Origin: Christensenella sp. UBA2853
Lineage (GTDB): Bacteria; Bacillota; Clostridia; Christensenellales; Aristaeellaceae
Reading direction: 5' to 3'
Length of the DNA: 64,000 bases
Assembly (NCBI GenBank): GCA_002350845.1
Contig: DEFL01000062.1
Span: 2,665-66,664 of the forward strand
Numbering within the stretch: the first letter of the stretch is position 1; each line of letters opens with the position of its first letter. Below the pieces are notes generated by a model. That model saw only the letters and a program-made list of their open reading frames with translations. It made no database searches and had not been told where the DNA came from. Position numbers and translations under genes: made by a program. Below are positions 1 through 8,535 of this stretch, one piece after another.

Positions 1-190
1 AATGAAGCGCTGCCGGGGCTTTTCTTTTCCTGCTCCTGTGTGGCATCCCACGCCCGCAGGCGCAGGAAGCCCAACATGTCCATCTCGTCAATTTCATTCA
101 TCCGCCAGCCGTTCTTCAGCAGCTCGTTGTAGGTGGCGTAGATGTATTCCGGCAGGGTCAGGCTTCCTGCGGAATCGTCACTTCCGGATT
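1..190 (-). CDS. Phage tail assembly chaperone, -1 frame extension (partial, runs off left edge)
   Basis: Reading leftward, a frame one base back from the 158-364 gene stays open through that gene's stop codon to the window edge. It encodes a stretch containing LPEYIYATYNELLKNG and EIDEMDMLGFLRLRAW. In siphophage genomes the tail assembly chaperone is commonly made as a short protein and, by programmed -1 frameshifting, a longer fusion (the lambda gpG/gpGT arrangement). The order, overlap and frame relation here match that layout. I see no perfect slippery heptamer, so the slip position is unknown and could also lie in the AGGAAGC stretch before the stop. The 3' end lies outside the window. 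Function is inferred from layout and residue character, not from an alignment. Confidence 0.5.
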
Positions 191-364
191 CTCCGCCTCC
201 GCCAGAATCTGCTCCGCTTCCTGCACCGCCGCAATCGTAGGGAAAGTGTCCAGCACCTCCGTGGTCTGGGTCTGGGTGGCCATCAGCGCCAGCGCGATGT
301 CATGCATCAGCCGGTCGGCGAGATAGAAGTCCTTGCACGCACAAATGTCTACTATCGTATACAT
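158..364 (-). CDS. Phage tail assembly chaperone-like protein, probably 5'-truncated
   Basis: This 68-residue protein contains DRLMHDIALALMATQTQTTEV and ends in a short acidic/proline tail (VTIPQEA). It is followed by a -1 frame extension, as expected for a siphophage tail chaperone that helps the tape measure protein assemble. Its first residues (MYTIVDICA) look unrelated to the rest, and there is no Shine-Dalgarno sequence before the ATG. I therefore think the true N-terminus was lost at a junction near position 335 and the visible ATG is accidental. Nothing else phage-like lies to the right, so this is the broken edge of a prophage that continues left of the window. Confidence 0.45.
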   Translation of the reverse strand: MYTIVDICACKDFYLADRLMHDIALALMATQTQTTEVLDTFPTIAAVQEAEQILAEAENPEVTIPQEA

Positions 365-388
365 CCTATCCGTGATTATCTGAAGCGC

Positions 389-969
389 TTACTGAATAAC
401 TGCATCTTCTGCTTCCTGAAACTGTTCCAACTCTATCCGAATCGGCGCAACCTCTTCGATCAGATGTTCAGCAATTGACAAGTCTGAATCAGGAGCAGCA
501 TAAGCAATTTCGTTTGTAGCCTCCATTTGTTCCAGCGCCTGCGCTGTGCAGCCATCCATGGCATAGCACATAGCTGCGTTACAGGCATATTGATATCTTT
601 CGTAATCCAAAGCTTCAGTGCATTGCGGCACAATGGTGCCTGCTTCTTGCACCAGCTTACGCACCTGCTTCTGATCCATTCTCGCGCTCATCAATGTTCG
701 TGCCTTATCCAGGAGACATGCAGCCAATTGCTTCTTTGCTTCAGGATGCTTTGAAAGCCTTGCCGCTGCAATCGCTTTATCCTCATGGCTGATACATTTT
801 TCTGATCACGGTTGGCATTGTGGAGGATAATTGCCATTGCCCTGTGATATGCTGACAGGTAATACGCGCTGGGATGCTTGAGAAGATACTTTTTCATCTC
901 ATGCAGAATATCTATGGCATCATCGGGAATATCTGCATGCTTTTCTATCTTTACTCGTTCCGACCTTTT
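389..969 (-). pseudogene. Frameshifted gene of unknown function
   Basis: Two reading frames on the minus strand form one protein if a single-base shift near 790-800 is allowed. The first, open from about 969, carries DDAIDILHEMKKYLLKHPS and YYLSAYHRAMAIILHNANRD. The second carries SHEDKAIAAARLSKHPEAKK and continues to the stop at 389. The switch lies at an A-rich tract (CAGAAAAATG), a typical place for an indel. The composite of about 190 residues is helical, with Ala/Leu-rich segments suggestive of TPR-like hairpins. The upstream frame ends at a TAG near 970, so the 5' end is also missing. I do not recognise the family. It is probably a decayed gene, although a sequencing error in the A tract would give the same picture. 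Confidence 0.45.
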
Positions 970-1618
970 CTACGTTGGCTGCTACTAGTGCTGATCTTTA
1001 ATTGTATTATCACGATAGGAAGCAATTTTGTCTCCTTAGTGAGGAGCTGTTGGTTCGCTGGAACCAACTATTTCGACACGCTTTCTGCTAACCTGATCTG
1101 CTTTATCTGTTTTCAGCAGATTCTAAATATCACCCTGCCCCGTTTTTTTCTGGGGTATCTGCTGATTCTAACCTATGTTTTCCTGGCATTGTCTGCTAGC
1201 TATACCGTCATTTTCAATCTGCGTTTCCGGGAAGAGTCTGATATTGCATAGACTACAGAAGCTATTTCGTTCAAAAATTAAACCATCAAAAATGTTGGCT
1301 TTTTACTATGTGATAAAAGTTGTTAAGTGACATCAGAACTATAAAGTCTTAGGTGGCATATATCCTTAATGGTGGCAGTCGAAGTCGCAGTCAAACGTCG
1401 CTAAGATCATGAATGGAGCATCTGATCATATATGCAGGATTTGCATATGAAATAGCCGGCCAATGTGACCGGCTTTGTAACTTTATTTTCCGATATTCTT
1501 TGCCAATGGGTTCACCGACAAACTGGAATCTGTCAGGATTTCGGTTACGGCTTTTTGTAGCTTTTTTCAAGGTATGTTAGCATGCAATTTCATCTCATCC
1601 AGTTATTCTATCCTTTGA
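970..1618. other. Non-coding or decayed stretch
   Basis: No convincing gene. A rightward open frame at 874-1251 would encode a hydrophobic protein, but its first part is antisense to the frameshifted gene and it has no ribosome site, so I do not call it. A GC-rich hairpin (AGCCGG / CCGGCT) near 1457-1480 is followed by a loose T-rich stretch and could be a weak rightward terminator. Confidence 0.4.
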
Positions 1619-2071
1619 TCAGTCCATCAGCAAACGTAGCGCAAGCTGCAGTGAAGCAGATTCAAGCGCGTAATCCAGAGCAGGAATGTTTCCTTTTGCG
1701 ATGATCTCATTTTTGACCCGTCTTTGCGTAGCTACAAAGGAACTGTACATCTCTTTCGTTTCTATTCCACTTTCCGGATGCAGGATCTTATTCATCACAT
1801 CAAGCGGCGTGGAAACTTTCATCAGGCTGATCATCAACAACTGGGCCAGCGCTTCCCGGCTGTATTTTTTCCCGGTCGGCTTGTCGATCAGGCCGGCTTT
1901 GACATAGTTGTTGATCATGCTGGACGTCAGGTCGAGCCTTCCGCTGATGCCGGGGAAAGTCCTCGCCACATAGGTTACCAGCTGATCCATATACAGGCCG
2001 AAATCCGGAAGTTCATCCCACTCCGGAAGGCGGCAACCTTCCAGCCGTTTCAGGATTTCATCATGCGTCAT
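1619..2071 (-). CDS. DUF1836 domain-containing putative regulator
   Basis: A 150-residue protein with the DUF1836 signature: LPEWDELPDFGLYMDQLVTY near the N-terminus, then a helix-turn-helix-like block (LTSSMINNYVKAGLI, KKYSREALAQLLMI). Family members are small, often regulatory proteins of Firmicutes with a MerR/HTH-like N-terminal domain; targets are mostly unknown. I chose the ATG at 2071 because GGAGG lies nine bases upstream, whereas the earlier in-frame ATG overlaps that site. It is divergent from the GDSL hydrolase, and an inverted repeat overlaps the hydrolase -10 box. This makes it the obvious candidate to repress that promoter, which is inference from arrangement. Confidence 0.8.
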   Translation of the reverse strand: MTHDEILKRLEGCRLPEWDELPDFGLYMDQLVTYVARTFPGISGRLDLTSSMINNYVKAGLIDKPTGKKYSREALAQLLMISLMKVSTPLDVMNKILHPESGIETKEMYSSFVATQRRVKNEIIAKGNIPALDYALESASLQLALRLLMD

Positions 2072-2136
2072 GGAACACATCCTCCGTCCATTTTCTCCAA
2101 GATATCACAAACGAACAAACAAATCAACAACGCCGC

Positions 2137-2183
2137 TTGACAAAATATTATAAACGCTATAATCTGGTATTGGTAACCAGATT
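2137..2183 (+). promoter_or_regulatory. SigA-type promoter with overlapping palindromic operator
   Basis: TTGACA (2137-2142) and TATAAT (2158-2163) are separated by 15 bases, slightly short of the usual 17. The inverted repeat AATCTGGT / ACCAGATT (2161-2168 and 2176-2183) starts inside the -10 box, so a bound protein would block transcription of the downstream hydrolase. The divergent DUF1836 gene is the likely source of such a protein. Confidence 0.7.
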
Positions 2184-2207
2184 AAACGATATTGGAGAAA
2201 AGAACCA

Positions 2208-2879
2208 ATGAACGAAATCTATCTTTTCGGTGATTCTGCTGCGCAGGGGATTGTCCTGGATGAATCAGAAAATTACAGGGTTTCCAGGGTAGGATGCATC
2301 CGGCTCATGAGACGCAGCGAGTATCCCATTCACAATTACGCAGTTCACGGATATACGGTCAACCAAGGACTGGAATCATTCCGAAACCTGAGAACTGAGC
2401 CGGGAAACATCTGCGTCATCGAATTCGGTGGCAATGACTGTGATCTGGACTGGGATGCGGTTTCACAGGATCCGGATCATTTTCATGACGGTAAAACCCC
2501 GCTGGCTGAGTTCAGGAGCCTTCTGAAGCAGTTTGTCCTGGAATCCAGGGCTCGGGATCTTGATCCTGTTCTTGTCACACCGTTACCGCTCATGTCAGGC
2601 CGGTATTACCGCTGGGTTTCAAAGAGACGGGATGCTGACCGTATCCTGAAGTATCTTCGGAATGATCCGGAGAGCATTTCCAGATGGCAGGAACGATACG
2701 CGATTGCAGTACGATATACTGCGGCAGAATGTGGCTGCCATCTGGCAGACGTCAGAGCCTGGATGCTGGAAGAACTGGATTATCCGTCTCTGATCTGTGA
2801 AGATGGGATTCATCCCAATGAAGCAGGCCATGAAATCATTGCCCGGAAAGCGATGGAGCACTTTCCTCATAAAGGATGA
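2208..2879 (+). CDS. SGNH/GDSL-family esterase or lipase
   Basis: A 223-residue cytoplasmic protein (no signal peptide) with the SGNH blocks: GDSAAQG near residue 8 (nucleophile Ser), GGND near residue 75 (oxyanion residues), and DGIHPNEAGH near residue 203 with the catalytic Asp and His. The family hydrolyses ester bonds in lipids, acetylated sugars or peptidoglycan; the substrate is not predictable here. GGAG lies 10 bases before the ATG. The gene stands alone between the divergent DUF1836 gene and a convergent broken glycosyltransferase, with a strong promoter carrying an operator. Confidence 0.88.
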   Translation: MNEIYLFGDSAAQGIVLDESENYRVSRVGCIRLMRRSEYPIHNYAVHGYTVNQGLESFRNLRTEPGNICVIEFGGNDCDLDWDAVSQDPDHFHDGKTPLAEFRSLLKQFVLESRARDLDPVLVTPLPLMSGRYYRWVSKRRDADRILKYLRNDPESISRWQERYAIAVRYTAAECGCHLADVRAWMLEELDYPSLICEDGIHPNEAGHEIIARKAMEHFPHKG

Positions 2880-2959
2880 TGCGCCGCAAAGTATCAGAGA
2901 CTGCTTACCGGCAGGTTTTCACCGGCTTAACTTTTTATGTGTTGTAATCGTTTCAAGAA

Positions 2960-3808
2960 TCATTTTTCCATTTCCGTCATACAATGTTCCTGTTTAAACT
3001 GCTGTGTGTATCCCAGGTATTTTTCACTGTATTCTGCTTTTTCCTCAGGATGAACAATCCAGTAGTCAATCTTGCTGGCCAGATCTGCCGGATTATTGAA
3101 ATGGAAAAGGTTATTATCATCCAGCGCAAAGAACCGGGTTGCGCTTCTTGGTGAATCCGCAATCACGGGGACCAGCCCGCAGGAGATCGCCTCCAGACAG
3201 GAAATTGCCTCGATTTCAACTTCCGCGGGATGAACATACAGATCAGCACTGTTGATCACCTGAAGCATCTCGACCCGGGAAAAGAATTCCATAACAGGCT
3301 GATTGGTCAGCTTTTTTGCATAGGCAGCAAGTTCATCGTGCAGGGGACCTTCTCCGGCAAAAACCAGCTGGATCTCTTTTTCATGTACTGATTCCTTTAT
3401 GGCGTCAATCAGTACCTTATGGGACTTCTCGTATCCGTAGCGTCCTGTGAACAGGATGACGAACTTATCCTTCCAGGCTTCAGGACGCTCCGTTTTCATT
3501 TTCCTAAACCGGCTGTTTACGCCGTTGGAAATCACATAACCGTTTGTTTTTCCGACTTCCTTTTCAAAAATATCCCGAATAAACTGAGTCGGGTAATGAA
3601 TTGCATCAACATACTGGTAGACAAGCTGATACATGGCTTTGTAGGTCAGATTATTGATCAGCTGACTGTTCATCAGGTGCAGATGGCTGGTGATGTTTTC
3701 AGCCTGGCAGTGAAAACCTGCCGTCACCGGAATGTCTTCATCTCTGGCATAATCCAGCGCAGCTTTGCCGAGGAAGAACGGCGTCATGATATGAACGGCA
3801 TGGTCTCC
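2960..3808 (-). pseudogene. GT4-family glycosyltransferase lacking its N-terminus
   Basis: The 275-residue reading frame (ATG at 3787) covers the C-terminal three quarters of a GT-B glycosyltransferase: VISNGV, ILFTGRYGYEKS, LVFAGEGPL, and the donor-sugar site EAISCLEAISCGLVPVIA near residue 195. The family transfers nucleotide-activated sugars in capsule, glycolipid or teichoic acid synthesis. Homology-like sequence continues upstream of the ATG as GDHAVHI and then hits a TAA at 3809, so about 80-100 residues of the acceptor-side domain are missing and there is no ribosome site. The preceding 150 bases belong to another partial gene. It is almost certainly a decapitated, non-functional copy. 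Confidence 0.75.
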
Positions 3809-3936
3809 TTACCCTTGTTGAAGGTATTGCTTGCCTCCTTAGCATCCTGGAAGACACGAACACGCGAGGTAGTGGTTCCACTGAAATATATTTTATATGT
3901 CCCGGCAGGTATCTCTTCGCAGATTGTATCCACCTT
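3784..3936 (-). pseudogene. Short gene fragment abutting the broken glycosyltransferase
   Basis: A leftward frame between TGA codons encodes about 50 residues, including EEIPAGTYKIYFSGTTTSRV and FQDAKEASNTF. It overlaps the start of the glycosyltransferase remnant in another frame. It reads like real protein but has no start signal. I interpret it as the remnant of a second gene fused to the glycosyltransferase by deletion. Family not recognised. Confidence 0.3.
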
Positions 3937-4059
3937 TCAAGTTGCAGCGAACACTCTGCGGCATGCGTCTGGCTGTCGCTGCTATGTGATTCCAGATACA
4001 AATCTATCAACTGTCAAGGCTCCGCATCATGTTTCAGGCGCTGGCAGAAGTGGAATCCA

Positions 4060-4102
4060 AAATAGGAAAAGAGCCCGCTGACCATCATGAAAGCCAGCGG
4101 GC
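4060..4102 (-). terminator. Rho-independent terminator after oleate hydratase gene
   Basis: Read leftward, GCCCGCTG (4095-4102) pairs with CAGCGGGC (4073-4080) and is followed by TCTTTTCCTATTTTG. It sits ten bases after the stop codon of the gene at 4112. Confidence 0.8.
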
Positions 4103-4111
4103 AACAGTAAC

Positions 4112-5890
4112 TTACCCAATCACGTGGTATTCCATCAGAAGTTTTTCAATATCCGTGCCATGAATTTTCTTGAGCAATTCATGGACAGCTGCTTTTTCCT
4201 TTATTCCCAGCTTCATTTCAGAGAGCGGACGACCATCCCGCATACTGATCGTAGCCTTCAACAAATCGCGAACGTCATATAGACTGCCCCAGACTTCCGG
4301 CACACCGCGATCCACATTCATCAGTGTATATACAGCTACCATGGCTGTGCGCATGGAATACTCTGTCGTGAATACAGTATCTCTGGGCAATTCAGCGAAA
4401 TTACCCAAGAAGGCGAAGTTGACTGCACCTTCTGGCACAACATCAGGTCTGTCTCCCGCGGTACGAGGCATGAAGTAAGCACTGGCGAAGGGCATCATCG
4501 TTGGAATTGTCTTTGCGCTGTGAGCAGCCAGTTCTTCAATCTGGCCCTCTGGTACGCCGATATGGTACAGCCATTCCATACAGATTTCTTTTCCTGTACA
4601 GTTCCGCATATTCTTCTTCACATAGTCACCAGGACGATCCGTATACAGGCCGTAGAGCCATACCAAGCACTGGCCCTCGGGCTGAGAATGGAACTGCGGC
4701 TGACGATTGATTGTCCAGCTGAGCAACCACCCGGAATCCTGCGCGGTTACGATGCCGCCAGTAACCACTTTCCCAGACAGCGGATCTCGCTTACAGATAT
4801 TCTTGATGTATGGAAGAATCTTGTCGTCCAGCGTATTGACCGTGACGCCCATCCAGTTGCACTCTTCCGGATTGCCATAGAACTTCTCAGGATGCCCGAA
4901 AGAAGGGTCCTGAGCAGCAATCTTACGCCACAGATCGAATGAACCACCAGAACGAATTTCAGGACGATATTCAGGAACCTTATCCTGCCCGCCAATGGTG
5001 GAATTTTCAACATTGCTGCCATTTGTGATGAATAGATAATCGGTTTCCATCAAATCGAGGTAAACCGTCTCACCATTTGCCAATAGCTCGACCCGCTTTG
5101 CCACCTTGCGTCCATCATGGATCTCAAAGCGGACATCCATCACCTGCGTATTGAAGTGGAATTGGCAGCCATGATCTTCCAGATATTTTACCATGGGCAG
5201 AATCATAGATTCATACTGATTATACTTGGTGAAGCGCAGAGCGCGAAGATCGGGCAGGCCATCAATATGATGAACGAAACGCTGCATGTACCGCTTCATT
5301 TCCAGGGCGCTGTTGCAATCATAGAAGGCAAACATCGTGCGCCAGTAGGTCCAGAAATTACTGTTCAGCACTTCTTCACTGAGTACGTCGGTGATGCGTT
5401 TATCCGCCAAATCCTCGTCTGTCATAAAAAACAGATGCATCAGTTCCATGGATGCCTTGTCGCTCAGACAGAACTTCCGGTCTGTATGCGCATCCTGCCC
5501 CTGCTTTTCCGTGACACGGCAGAGGGAATAGTTGGGATCAGCTTTATTCAGCCAGTAATATTCATCCAGCACCGAAATACCCTCTGTTTCGATCGAGGGG
5601 ATGGAGCGGAACAGATCCCACATGACCTCGAAATGATTGTCCATTTCGCGGCCTCCGCGCATCACATACCCTACCTCCGGATACTTCCAGCCATCACAGG
5701 CTCCGCCTGCGATGGGATCGCGTTCGATAAAGTGAATGTTTTTTCCTGGCATCTGCGCATCGCGTACCAGGAAGCATCCTGCGGCCAGCGCGGCCAGACC
5801 AGTGCCAACAAAATAGGCGGATTTCTGTTCAATTCCTTCAGGCTTCAGAGGACGGGCAAAAGCTTCATAGTTACCGCTGGAATAATACAT
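4112..5890 (-). CDS. ohyA: Oleate hydratase (myosin-cross-reactive antigen family)
   Basis: A 592-residue flavoprotein of full family length. It hydrates the cis-9 double bond of unsaturated fatty acids to 10-hydroxy acids (EC 4.2.1.53), using FAD structurally, and in bacteria detoxifies host or dietary unsaturated fatty acids. Visible marks are the Rossmann dinucleotide site GTGLAALAAGCFL near residue 28, the conserved RGGREMDNHFEVMWDLF near residue 78, YLFITNGS, and the C-terminal GNFAELPRDTVFTTEYSMRTA near residue 505. AAGGAGGT lies seven bases before the ATG. The gene ends the leftward series after the acyl-ligase and ACP genes and before a clear terminator. The acyl-lipid context supports fatty acid detoxification or modification. 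Confidence 0.96.
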   Translation of the reverse strand: MYYSSGNYEAFARPLKPEGIEQKSAYFVGTGLAALAAGCFLVRDAQMPGKNIHFIERDPIAGGACDGWKYPEVGYVMRGGREMDNHFEVMWDLFRSIPSIETEGISVLDEYYWLNKADPNYSLCRVTEKQGQDAHTDRKFCLSDKASMELMHLFFMTDEDLADKRITDVLSEEVLNSNFWTYWRTMFAFYDCNSALEMKRYMQRFVHHIDGLPDLRALRFTKYNQYESMILPMVKYLEDHGCQFHFNTQVMDVRFEIHDGRKVAKRVELLANGETVYLDLMETDYLFITNGSNVENSTIGGQDKVPEYRPEIRSGGSFDLWRKIAAQDPSFGHPEKFYGNPEECNWMGVTVNTLDDKILPYIKNICKRDPLSGKVVTGGIVTAQDSGWLLSWTINRQPQFHSQPEGQCLVWLYGLYTDRPGDYVKKNMRNCTGKEICMEWLYHIGVPEGQIEELAAHSAKTIPTMMPFASAYFMPRTAGDRPDVVPEGAVNFAFLGNFAELPRDTVFTTEYSMRTAMVAVYTLMNVDRGVPEVWGSLYDVRDLLKATISMRDGRPLSEMKLGIKEKAAVHELLKKIHGTDIEKLLMEYHVIG

Positions 5891-6021
5891 GACTCAAACC
5901 TCCTTCTTTTTTCACACGATCCGTGTGACAAACAGATCATATCGTTTCTGATTCTGGATTTCTATTTGCAGGAATCCGATTTTGATAAGATTCCTGACAT
6001 TGTGTGCGGTTTGTAAACCAT

Positions 6022-6249
6022 TCATTTGGCACCGTGACTTTGGAGATACTTGTATACATCCTCCACTTTTTCAAATATGGCTGACTCATCCAGCTCAATA
6101 TGAAAGGCGTCTTCGATCCCCATAAGCAACATCATGCATTTCAATGAATCCAATCCCAGGTCTGACTGAAGATAGCTCTTGGATGATATTTGCTTCAGGT
6201 CAATGTCTGGTGATACTTCCATCAACAAAGTCATCAATTTCTCTTCCAT
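6022..6249 (-). CDS. Acyl carrier protein
   Basis: A 75-residue acidic four-helix protein with the phosphopantetheine site LGLDSLKCM (Ser near residue 34), where a 4'-phosphopantetheinyl transferase attaches the acyl-carrying arm. I use the ATG at 6249 because GAGGGG lies seven bases upstream; the in-frame GTG at 6264 overlaps that site. The start follows the acyl-ligase stop by 11 bases, so the two are translationally coupled. Pairing of a free-standing ACP with an acyl-AMP ligase suggests that the ligase loads this ACP with a fatty acid rather than the ACP serving bulk fatty acid synthesis. That assignment is inference. Confidence 0.92.
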   Translation of the reverse strand: MEEKLMTLLMEVSPDIDLKQISSKSYLQSDLGLDSLKCMMLLMGIEDAFHIELDESAIFEKVEDVYKYLQSHGAK

Positions 6250-6260
6250 TGAAATTCCCC

Positions 6261-7718
6261 TCACTTTGCGCGAATAATTTTCATGCTGGCATTCTTTGCA
6301 AATGGCTCGTGCCTGATGATGATGCGGGCCGGCTGCATGGTGGATGGCAGAGATGCTCTGATTGTTTTCATTTCCTGGTAGATTGCTTCATCAGAGGCAC
6401 CTTCAGCCGGGAGGACTTCCAATTGTATTACAGGATTTCCCGCAATAACTGTTTCCGAAACAAGGCAGTCCTGGACATTGGCGCTGCGGTAGAATGCTTC
6501 TTCTACCTCCTCAGGCGATACATTTTCGCCGTTCCCAAGGAGAATCAGATTCTTGATCCTTCCAACGATATAAATAAATCCGTCTTCATCGATCCTGGCC
6601 AAATCACCTGTTTTGAACCAGCCGTCATCAAATGCGGCAGATGTTGCGCAGTCATCCTTCCAGTATCCATCAAAAAGCATGTCACCACGAACCTGCAATT
6701 CTTCATGAACAATTCGCGCCTCCTGGCCCGGATACTGCTTGCCAACAGAATTGGGATGATTCTCCATGTCCAAATTTCCGCTGACCAGATTTGCAGTTTC
6801 GGTGAGCCCATATCCTGCGAGAACCTGAATGCCCAAGGGCTGAAAGCCCGTATATAGCCTTGGTGGGACAGGGGCGGCTCCGCAGATAATCAGCTTCAAC
6901 TTTCCTCCCAGGGCCTGAATTCCCCGCTTCTGCGCGATTGTCAGCATCATTTCAGCCATACCGGGCACAGCAATCATCGTCGTAGGCTGGACCCTGGCCA
7001 TAATCCGAAAAAGATCCTTCATCTGCCCACATACAGCTATGTGAGCGCCTGCGTATAAACCGGACAGCATGCTGAAAATCATGCCGAACACATGGGTAAA
7101 TGGCAATGCGGCTATCATTGTCTGTCCAAGCCGTGTTCCATTTCGATATGCACCATTCAGCGAACCACGCATGATTGCCCCATGATTCAAAATCACGCCT
7201 TTTGGCGTTCCGGTGGTTCCGCCTGTAAAGAATATCGCGGCACGATCTGTTTTTTGCACAGTAGCCGGCATTGCACCCTCCTGATCCATAGCACTCATTG
7301 CAATGATGGGAATGCCTAAAGCTGCTGCGCGATTTTCCAAAGATGTTCCTGCAATGATAGCGCCCAGCTCATAATGTGTAACCGTTTTCTTCAACGCATC
7401 CTCCGTCATGACAGACGGGATCATGACAGCTACCAATCCCGCAGTGGTTACAGCAAGGAACCACTCCACTTCATCAATACTGTTTACATCATACAGACCG
7501 ATATTTGTTCCAGCTTTCAGATTCATGCTCTGCAGCTTATGCCGCCGGCAAGCGATCCTTTGCTCCAGAAAGGCGTAGCGTATTTCCTGGCTTTCATCAG
7601 ACAATGCAATTTGCACTCCGTACTGTTTGCTGATGAAGTCAAGCAGATGAACAGTCGTTGATAAATATGGAATGCTATTTCGCTCTTCTGGCAGCAGGTG
7701 TTGTTCAAAATAGTTCAT
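6261..7718 (-). CDS. Acyl-AMP ligase / acyl-CoA (acyl-ACP) synthetase, ANL superfamily
   Basis: A 485-residue adenylate-forming enzyme. It activates a carboxylic acid with ATP to an acyl-adenylate and passes it to a thiol. Motifs in order: FTGGTTGTPKG near residue 165 (P-loop), GYGLTET near residue 310, GWFKTGDLARIDEDGFIYIVGR near residue 370 (Asp and Arg of the adenylate and hinge), and a terminal lysine in ASMKIIRAK. Length is typical of fatty-acyl ligases. The adjoining ACP gene suggests an acyl-ACP product. GAGGAGGAG precedes the ATG. It is the first gene of the ligase-ACP-oleate hydratase set; a TetR gene lies immediately upstream. Confidence 0.9.
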   Translation of the reverse strand: MNYFEQHLLPEERNSIPYLSTTVHLLDFISKQYGVQIALSDESQEIRYAFLEQRIACRRHKLQSMNLKAGTNIGLYDVNSIDEVEWFLAVTTAGLVAVMIPSVMTEDALKKTVTHYELGAIIAGTSLENRAAALGIPIIAMSAMDQEGAMPATVQKTDRAAIFFTGGTTGTPKGVILNHGAIMRGSLNGAYRNGTRLGQTMIAALPFTHVFGMIFSMLSGLYAGAHIAVCGQMKDLFRIMARVQPTTMIAVPGMAEMMLTIAQKRGIQALGGKLKLIICGAAPVPPRLYTGFQPLGIQVLAGYGLTETANLVSGNLDMENHPNSVGKQYPGQEARIVHEELQVRGDMLFDGYWKDDCATSAAFDDGWFKTGDLARIDEDGFIYIVGRIKNLILLGNGENVSPEEVEEAFYRSANVQDCLVSETVIAGNPVIQLEVLPAEGASDEAIYQEMKTIRASLPSTMQPARIIIRHEPFAKNASMKIIRAK

Positions 7719-7793
7719 GGTTCATCTCCTCCTCGTTATTTTGGATTACAGGCTTATTTTAATGGGCAACCAGTCCTTTTTCGATTTACAAAG

Positions 7794-7828
7794 AAAGCGC
7801 CCTGTTCAAAAACTGAACAAGACGCTTT
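7794..7828 (-). terminator. Weak terminator-like hairpin between TetR and acyl ligase genes
   Basis: AAAGCG and TGTTCA on one arm pair with TGAACA and CGCTTT on the other, with an internal mismatch loop. The U-tract on the minus strand is poor (TCTTTG). It may partly terminate the TetR transcript, or allow read-through into the ligase gene. Confidence 0.45.
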
Positions 7829-7840
7829 GATTGAAAGGAT

Positions 7841-8422
7841 TCATTGTTTCTGGCTATGCAGATTTAATCTGCTTATGTTTTCCAGGGAATTCCGGAAGTC
7901 CCCTTGAATGATAGCAGATACCATCATGACGATTTCGTGAGGTGATGCCGTCATTCCTTTACTGATCCACTCCATCAGAACGCCCAGGAAGGCATAAGAA
8001 TAGAAAACAGCTACACGTCGTTTGGCTTCTTCACTGACAGCGATTCCCTGTGATTCCTGTTCAACAACCGGCATCAAAAGCGTTTCAGCCTTTTTTAGCA
8101 AGTAGCGTTCGATCATCTCCCGATCCATGGAACGATATACGTTCAGAATCAGCACCTGATTGCTTTGAAGTTCTTCCAACAAATCTTCAAATCCCTGCTG
8201 CCAGCTGCTATACGTACGGTTTTCGCCAATCGCGCGACCTGCCGCTTCTTCCAGCGTCCACTCCGCAAGATCGTAGATATCCTGGAAATGGTAGTAGAAG
8301 GTCATTCGACTGATATTGCATTCAGAAGCGATGTCGTTGATCGTGATTTTGCTGAGTTTCTTTTTCTTCAGAAGTCCCTTTAGCGCGTTGGACATGGCAA
8401 CTTTCGTGGCATCGCTTTTCAC
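7841..8422 (-). CDS. TetR-family transcriptional regulator
   Basis: A 193-residue repressor-type protein. The N-terminal helix-turn-helix reads ITINDIASECNISRMTFYYHFQDIYDLAEW (residues about 25-55), the usual TetR DNA-binding domain. The C-terminal part is a helical ligand and dimer domain of the type found in DhaS/TetR_C regulators (MEWISKGM). It starts at GTG 8422 with AAGGAGG eight bases upstream. The gene lies between a radical SAM gene and the acyl ligase-ACP-oleate hydratase series, all on one strand. It probably senses a fatty acid or acyl-CoA and controls these genes; the ligand is inference. Confidence 0.9.
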   Translation of the reverse strand: MKSDATKVAMSNALKGLLKKKKLSKITINDIASECNISRMTFYYHFQDIYDLAEWTLEEAAGRAIGENRTYSSWQQGFEDLLEELQSNQVLILNVYRSMDREMIERYLLKKAETLLMPVVEQESQGIAVSEEAKRRVAVFYSYAFLGVLMEWISKGMTASPHEIVMMVSAIIQGDFRNSLENISRLNLHSQKQ

Positions 8423-8490
8423 TTGCTTTTCCTCCTTTCCTTACTGGCAGACTTCCAGAACCTGTTTGTGAATGCTGGTCTCGATGGTGT

Positions 8491-8526
8491 AGAAAAATGA
8501 ACCGACAGAAAGTCTCTGCCGGTTCA
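8491..8526 (-). terminator. Rho-independent terminator after radical SAM gene
   Basis: Read leftward, GAACCGGCAGAG pairs with TGTCGGTTC (with one bulge) and is followed by ATTTTTCT. It lies just past the stop codon at 8536 and separates the radical SAM transcript from the TetR gene. Confidence 0.75.
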
Positions 8527-8535
8527 CCGTCATAA

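Noticed and set aside
874..1251. Rightward 125-codon frame with several hydrophobic segments
   Set aside because: Its start is antisense to the frameshifted gene, it has no ribosome site, and the hydrophobic character can come from the complementary strand of charged coding sequence.
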